A stretch of DNA of 64,000 bases, from positions 406,893-470,892 of the forward strand of contig SJOL01009659.1 of assembly GCA_004794785.1 (NCBI GenBank), in the 5' to 3' direction. Made by a program: the position numbers and the translations under genes. How positions within the stretch are numbered: position 1 is the stretch's first letter; each line of letters begins with the position of its first letter. Below the pieces are notes generated by a model, which searched no databases, was not told the origin of the DNA, and was given only the letters and a program-made list of their open reading frames with translations. The stretch comes from Opisthorchis felineus (taxonomy: Eukaryota > Platyhelminthes > Trematoda > Opisthorchiida > Opisthorchiidae). Of this stretch, positions 58,001 through 64,000 are shown one piece after another.

Positions 58001-60200
58001 TGTTTCGACCCCAAAATATGTCCGACACGCTTTGCTACGACACAAACACGTATTTCCAAACTTAGACGTGGGATTAGTAATAAACGACGTGGTGGCAACA
58101 TCCATTATATATACTGGAAACTAACCAGAAATTCAAACAATTAGCAAGAGCATAGGTTTTAGTGAGGCGGCAAATGAATCAAACAGGATACAGTAATCAG
58201 AGCTGGGAGATGGAGGTCTGTCTCCAAAGACGCCGTATATATCAGTGCTCCCGAACAATGAACCACTCACGAAGAACACGGATGGGGTCACCGTTGAGAA
58301 TTCTGTGAGGGCCATTATGCTAGACTGCTCACATAGCCCTATGAATTAGGTCAATGCAGGCGCGTCATTGTCAGGTCCCAGCATCCGCACGTTGACTTCT
58401 TATCAGAACAAACAGTATCTTCTTTAAAATAGTGATTAGCCAAGTCAGAATTAATTGCTGAGGCTAGCCAATTCTTCCATAGAACCATTTTGAAGCAGGC
58501 TGAAAGCCAGTTGCTTGTCGATTACATTCGTTTATGATTTATCCACGGCACTACTTTTTTTATCGCCCACTCAAACTGACCACATAGCAATCAGCTGTAG
58601 GTGGTTTTCTTGTGTTCAAGAACGTTATTCCCTCTACCACAAGTGCTCCTGGTTGTGTCCATGTTGCACTTCGTCTCTTTGCAGCCAAGGGAAAAACTAC
58701 TTGCAGGTTAGATATTAGCAGCTTTTACAATGAAGCCGTCAAAGAAACCTATTAGCAATAGTTATCTGGACAACTAACGAACGGTCAACCGAATGAAGAA
58801 TGGTTCGGAATCCGAAACGTTATGAACTCGACGTTTGATTGTATGGGTCACAGAACAAAGCCGCGGTCCACTTCAAGCCGGATGCCATAGCGACCCATGT
58901 CACTGGTCAGAGCAAGGAAGCCGATCTCCCCGGTCTAATATGTTTCATCAAGATCTTTGAAACGACCCTTGGTTCACAGTCCAGAGATTGATCGAGAGAA
59001 ATGTTAGCTACAGAAGGACTAAAAGGTGAAAAACGCGGCGGTGATTGGCACCGAAATCTCCTCCACAGTATCTTTAACACCGCCCGTCAGTGAAGACAAC
59101 AGAGAAGGACAACCCAAACGCCCCGTCCCAATGTGAAGTGCTCGACTACAACAGAAGGCAGAATCAAGAAAAAAATGAACTTTTGAAGAAAAGCTATAGC
59201 GCCTAGTTCTGAATGTCCCACCCTAACGCTGTTTAAGAATGGGGAGCAAGAACTCAACTTTTTACATGCTCTATTCGTGGACTTCACTCTGTGAAGCAAG
59301 AGACGTTGCAATCGTTCTCTAAATGCTCGACAGTCCCGAAAAGCCTATCATTATCGTGTCCCTTAACTCCCATGTGGTGGCCCGAGTACGTATTTGTGAA
59401 AACACCTTTGCCATTGGTGCGAAGGAAAATGGTGGTCTGGCTTCCAATTCGTTCAACCTCTGACTGTGATTTGCACGCAGGCGTTTTGCGATTCCGAAGC
59501 TGATCTGCACACTTACCTCTCCAACTAGAAACCACCAATTGTCAGGGCGAAGCTTCACAACTCGACGATAGCTACATTGCTTATTTGCGGGTGTGGTGCT
59601 GTGGATGACTGTTTTATTTGCAAATTCGGAAGCGGACTTGTTTTATGGTATCTCGTTTTAATTTGATATAGATGCTTCTAAAAATTGTGTTCGTCAATTT
59701 TATCATTCCGGGTTTTGTTTCTTGCCCCGGATTTACAACGACAAGCCCAAACTTCATTTTATGGCTGTTGCATCTGGTGTTGTGGAGATGCATGCAGACC
59801 CACCCATGAACAGCTATAGAAACGCCACCTGTTTCATGTGAACACCGAGCTGTTTTGCTATCTTCACTGCTCTACGGCAGCAAAACACGGTTGTTCCATC
59901 AATGACATATTGGAATGTTGATAAATCTTACTCAAATTGGCTATGCGAGATCCTTCAGATGCAATCGTCCGATGGAGTCCAGAACTCTGAAGTTCTCGAA
60001 CCCACCAGGAAAACTCATTCGAATGTCCCCGATGCACAGCCAACTGCGCCGGATAGGATGCGTAAGACCAACGACTATTAACTGCATCCTGAATCAGCTC
60101 ATTCGGTCAGATAGACACATATACTCGAACGCAGGGACAGCGGAAATTCCGCCGAAACCTGACACATGACAGAGCGACCTAGAGATTCTTTGGTTCTATG
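55027..60200 (-). other. Probable long intron of the GALNT gene
   Basis: No further GALNT exon was recognised on the minus strand in this stretch: the expected VGHxFR codons were searched for and not seen. A minus-strand piece ending at a gtaagt site (plus 59517 downward) reads VVKLRPDNWWFLVGE but does not belong to this family. No other gene recognised. Confidence 0.5.
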
Positions 60201-60815
60201 GTTTAAAATAGCTTCGAAGAGCAGCCATTCCCAATAGTCGACCACTGGCGCCAACGTGACGTCAGTTCGTCTGTCAAGGGCAGAGTTTACATTGTGGCAG
60301 AGCGATCCATACTGATTTATGGATTATAAACGTGGCCTGTACGCGCAGAGGACATACGAAAATGGTCACTATTTGATCATCAGTGTCTCCGGAACATTGG
60401 TCGGGTCTGGTGGGAACATCAGACTAGTGATGTTGAGGTACGCCAGATGGTCCTAGGAAGAAGGAACTCTCCCGCGATAGGTGGATTACTCACGCTTCGC
60501 AGGTTACGCCGGTCAGAATATGTAATCCGCATGCCAAAGACCGTCTGCCTCGCACAGGTCTCTTCGCCCAGCCTTGTGCTGAGTGGAAACGGCCAACAGA
60601 TGGACAGTGTTTGACCTGGCAACGAAGTATGAAAACACTAACCAATAAACTGATTCAGGTCGACAACTTCCGCCTCCCTGGATGGGGACCTCGGGACTCA
60701 ACTCACCAATGGTTAATGACACTGGCAGAAATGGCCCAATCACGCAGTCAGTGGCACTCGTGCATCCGAACTTTCGCCTCCAATGCGGAGCTACCCAGTT
60801 CCCGAACTAACTAAA
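60200..60815 (+). mobile_element. Non-LTR retrotransposon 3' end (trematode LINE)
   Basis: A frame with several shifts and an in-frame stop carries SVKGRVYIVAERS (60270 onward), LFDHQCLRNIGRVWWEHQ (60368 onward), LTLRRLRRSEYVIRMPK, then in another frame MTWQRSMKTL (60611 onward), FRLPGWGPRD (60668-60697) and MAQSRSQWHSC (60732-60764), ending at a TAA near 60812. This is the part after the RT domain in a common fluke LINE family, where intact copies read FDHRCLR, RWLGHVLRMP, RLPGWGPRD and MAQNRSQW. The upstream RT and endonuclease are absent. The copy is antisense to the GALNT gene. Confidence 0.85.
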
Positions 60816-63800
60816 CATGCCATCGCCTCCAATGCATGGTTGTATTCCCCGGAGTATCATCCGGAGATCGAAACTGTAGCAGCTGGAACTAATGTACCTA
60901 TGATGCGTCCCTTATAGCTGATAAATTAAATTGAATTGAGTGTGGAGGTTTGCTTAGTCTTAAGGTGCAAGGAGTAATGAAGAATTGTGTGACCCTTGCA
61001 GTCACTGCGTGAGGATGCTTTTGTGCAGCACCTTCAAGTATTTCGAGTGTGTTGAATAATGCACCGGCGACCACGGTGTGCGGTTTTTAACGCCCACCTT
61101 CTCTAACCCGTCCTTCTTCGCTGCTCCCATAAACGTGGAAAGTCCTGGTCAGTTGGGTGGAAAATCTCATCGTTTTCACACTTCTGTAGCACAGAGAATC
61201 ACAAGTTTATCCCCAGACCACGTGGTATTACAATTACTCCATGAACGTGGTCTCGCGTCCCTCCGTCCGGATGAACCCCTTTGGTCTTCCTAAAATGGGT
61301 GCACCGTGGGGAACGAACTTCCAGGCGATTTTGTTCTAAGCATCTTTGGAAAATTCAATTCCGACCAGCACGTCAACGTAGCAATTATTGGTCGGGACTT
61401 TCCCAGCAGATGCGACAACTGAATGACTAGTCGTAAATGGGAGAAAACAGGAGCTTCATTTGAATGAAAGGGCACCCACTGGGTGTAGGGGCATTCGGTA
61501 TCAGGTTGAAGTCTTAGTCTCTGAATTGCCGAGCGAAAAAATGGGTTCTACCCGAAACTCCTGGATATACAGCTTCAGGCAAGACGAATACATGGCAAAG
61601 TAATGACATATTAACAGTGAACACCGATTAGATGGCAAATTAGACGGTAGCATCCCAAGAACGAAAATGAACACCTGCAAGGATTCCGACAGTGCCCTGA
61701 AGACCTGGCCATCAACCCCGAACTCGCTGTCTGCATTAAACGTCGATAACAGATCGAAACGAATTTTACTAACTTCTAACAAACCCGATTCTGACAGATG
61801 AATCAGATATCTGAAAACACATCAGCTTGCCACGACCAAAGACATTCTGTATGTCTGTGAGAAAACCTGATCGCAACAAAACTGTCGAACACCCGACCGT
61901 CATCCCTCTTTTCGGAGAACGAACTTCGCCAAAACGTTAACTTGACGCTCCATGATGATTCATCAAAAGGCAAATAACCCAGAGTTTGATGAATAACTAC
62001 AAGAAATGGTGGACAATAAAGCAAAGATCCGTATGGATCTGGGAACTACAGATAAACATGACATTCCGACCATATTATCGCTCACCACCCCTATTCAAGG
62101 ATGATGGAGAATTGCTTGTGGGTGAGATCACAATTTTGATGTACATTATATAGAAGGAGAGAAAGACAGTAAGGAGACAGGTTTCAAATATTGCCCCCGT
62201 GCCAGAACGAAGTGAGGTAATCAGAATTATCAAAGCAATTACGTTTGTCAGAAATTCTTGAAGAAATCATCACGAAAAGATCAAAAGAACCCAACTAGTC
62301 TGTGAAAACCAGACAAGGTTCCGTCAACTCCTGGATGCATTAACAATGCCTTGATTTCTGACAACTTGGACTTCGACGTACTTACACACGACCATCTTCT
62401 TGGAACCGAACTTAGTGTTTGAATCAGCCGATCACTCTGTTTTGCCGTGATGCCGGACCGGCAAAGATATTCATTTCGCTTTTATGCTCAACGAACGCCA
62501 ACACGCGTGGACGAAGAAAGGTCTGCGTAGATTTTTGGAAAAGTTTGGTAACAATCGGTAGATTTGTTGCTGGGCAACGTTTCGCTTTTGACACAAAAGT
62601 TTCGTCAGGCCAAGTGACTAGGTTACGAGGTTGGTCGAGATTTAAGGCGGAAGGAGAACCAATCAACTAAGTCAAGCTAAATCTCTGTTGGGTGTGGGCC
62701 GAAGGATTTTGTGTGTTAGGGTGGGTGGCCAAGTGTTGGGCCGATGGGGAAACATAAATGGATTTGGGTCCAGTTTAGGGTGTAGTTCTTCTGGTTCGGT
62801 TCACTTGATGATTCTTTTAATGAGTTCATCATCGGACCGTTGCTTGATAGAGCAGTCTCCCCTAGCAATTCCCCTCAACTTCAGGGTATCAATCATTAGG
62901 TAAGCATACAGTTACTTTACGAAACAGACCCAACTGACAGAATGTGCAGATGCTATCTTGCAGAATGATTTGAAGACCACCTGCATCGTCCACAGGCAAC
63001 GCTGCCGCAATGAAAGGTAGAAAAATGTGTCCTTCTATTTATTAAAATCGGACTTTCGGAACATAAATGAAAGTGCAGTCAATACCACCAGTATTGTATT
63101 TTGAAATGAGCAATTTTTATCTTTTTAGCACAGCCCTCTCCACTTAACTTCTGTCAGCTGATAATGAAGATTTGTCAAGGCTGGGATCAGTGATGGGAAT
63201 TCTGTTCACACAACCCCATAAACTGCTTTACCTCAGGCCGCAAAGACAGGAAGCCAAATAAACTATCGTTGAAAATATCCCGGCAGGCGAACAAGACGCT
63301 GTTCTTCGCTGTTTTTCGCTGTTCTTCTTTGAGGTCACGTTTCAGGGATTAACTGAGAAAAATTTTCTGTGAATTTCAGAGAACACTGGCCTCCCCCATT
63401 GATCGGGAGTCCTGTTTCCACCATGCCTCTCTGTCCACCGTGACCGTTCTGAGATCTGTTGATTTCTATGTTCCCAGCCGAAAACATCAGAAGCAGTTTC
63501 CGGCGTCTCGTCCCAGTTACAACCAATGTCATCTAGGGAGGCCACATATAATGCACTGCGTAGTGGGCCTTAGTATGTTCCCGTATCTCGTGCATCTCAA
63601 AACGTTTTTCCAGCCAAGTAAAGAGCTCATTTCACGAATTTGCAGCAAAAATTTAATGACAACCGGCAGCGAACAAATGTGATCTGATTCGACGTATGTA
63701 ATCCGGAGCAACTAGTGGTTAAGTAAGAAGATGCACCATCGGCAGCTGATGGCAGTGTGGCCGAGTTGACTCCGAAATTTCCCGGCAAAAGGACACCAGG

Positions 63801-64000
63801 TTGCACAACGGTGCCCACCGCCCCTAAACCCAGTATTTTTGAAAAGCAACTGCTGATCAGTACAATGTTGTAAAAGACGTTCACTATCATCAGCGGGTTT
63901 TGCATCCAGACTACACATACTAGCAAGAGATGTCTCTGATAAACTCAAGTGCGCAATTTGTACACTGAAATCTCTTTCTAATAGGACTATATCTGAGCTC
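60816..64000. other. No recognised gene; one ribozyme-like repeat
   Basis: Open frames at 61078-61293 (plus) and 61501-61782 and 61803-62024 (minus) have no known match. The only clear structure is the repeat at 62560-62610. If the GALNT gene extends past the window, this is intron. Confidence 0.4.
62560..62612 (-). repeat. Hammerhead-like dispersed repeat, best copy
   Basis: On the minus strand: ctgacga, two bases, the hairpin cttttg-tgt-caaaag, one base, gaaac, then the hairpin gttgc-cca-gcaac. The ctgacga and gaaac blocks around a stem, followed by a second stem after gaaac, have the order of a hammerhead ribozyme core (stem II then stem III). The base pair that should open stem II is lost and no clear GUC-type cleavage triplet follows stem III. 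Confidence 0.5.

Noticed and set aside
59517..59570. Minus-strand segment VVKLRPDNWWFLVGE followed by gtaagt, possible GALNT exon
   Set aside because: It does not match any part of the GALNT family; a single good donor and a short open frame are not enough.
1..64000. CRISPR arrays, rRNA genes, bacterial operons, viral genomes
   Set aside because: No regularly spaced direct repeats, rRNA blocks or dense same-strand gene runs were seen.

Overview
The window looks like nuclear DNA of a parasitic flatworm, most likely a digenean trematode (fluke). Coding sequence is sparse and cut into short exons by long introns. The rest is filled with decayed retroelements: non-LTR retrotransposon 3' ends, a Penelope-like reverse transcriptase, and tRNA-headed SINEs ending in (ATT)n. 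The SINE and LINE types resemble repeats I associate with fluke genomes, possibly Opisthorchiidae, but the sequence alone does not settle the genus. There are no operons, bacterial-type signals or viral genomes. One assembly gap (699 N) lies at 13215-13913.

Two protein-coding genes can be named. The plus strand carries a TBC1D31 (WDR67) homologue. Three exons are clear (7865-8089, 9951-10130, 15659-15916). All are flanked by consensus splice sites, all are in phase 0, and together they encode a continuous stretch of the TBC domain that follows vertebrate TBC1D31 almost residue for residue. Weaker upstream exon candidates (3649-3764, 4209-4308, 7153-7217) suggest the WD40 half lies in the first 7 kb. 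The coiled-coil C-terminus was not found with confidence. The minus strand carries the last two exons (55026-54658 and 54080-53792) of a GalNAc-transferase closest to GALNT10. They encode the end of the catalytic domain and the ricin-type lectin domain. Its upstream exons were not found and presumably lie beyond 64 kb.

Layout: 1-16 kb, TBC1D31 exons and introns with two SINE copies and the N gap; 16-26 kb, a diverged duplicated segment, a LINE remnant at 20.07-20.45 kb and several unassigned exon-like segments; 26-49 kb, mostly featureless sequence with SINEs at 35.1, 36.1 and 45.6 kb and a cluster of exon-like frames at 46.7-48.8 kb; 49.4-50.6 kb, a decayed Penelope-like element; 52.5 kb, a SINE; 53.8-55.0 kb, the GALNT exons; 55-64 kb, probable first-intron DNA of GALNT with a LINE 3' end at 60.2-60.8 kb and a ribozyme-like repeat at 62.6 kb.

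The most unusual signal is a small dispersed repeat at 41.3, 46.4, 49.0 and 62.6 kb whose best copy has the outline of a hammerhead ribozyme core. One copy lies just upstream of the Penelope-like element. No new multi-gene system was found. The two named genes are on opposite strands and have no evident functional link.
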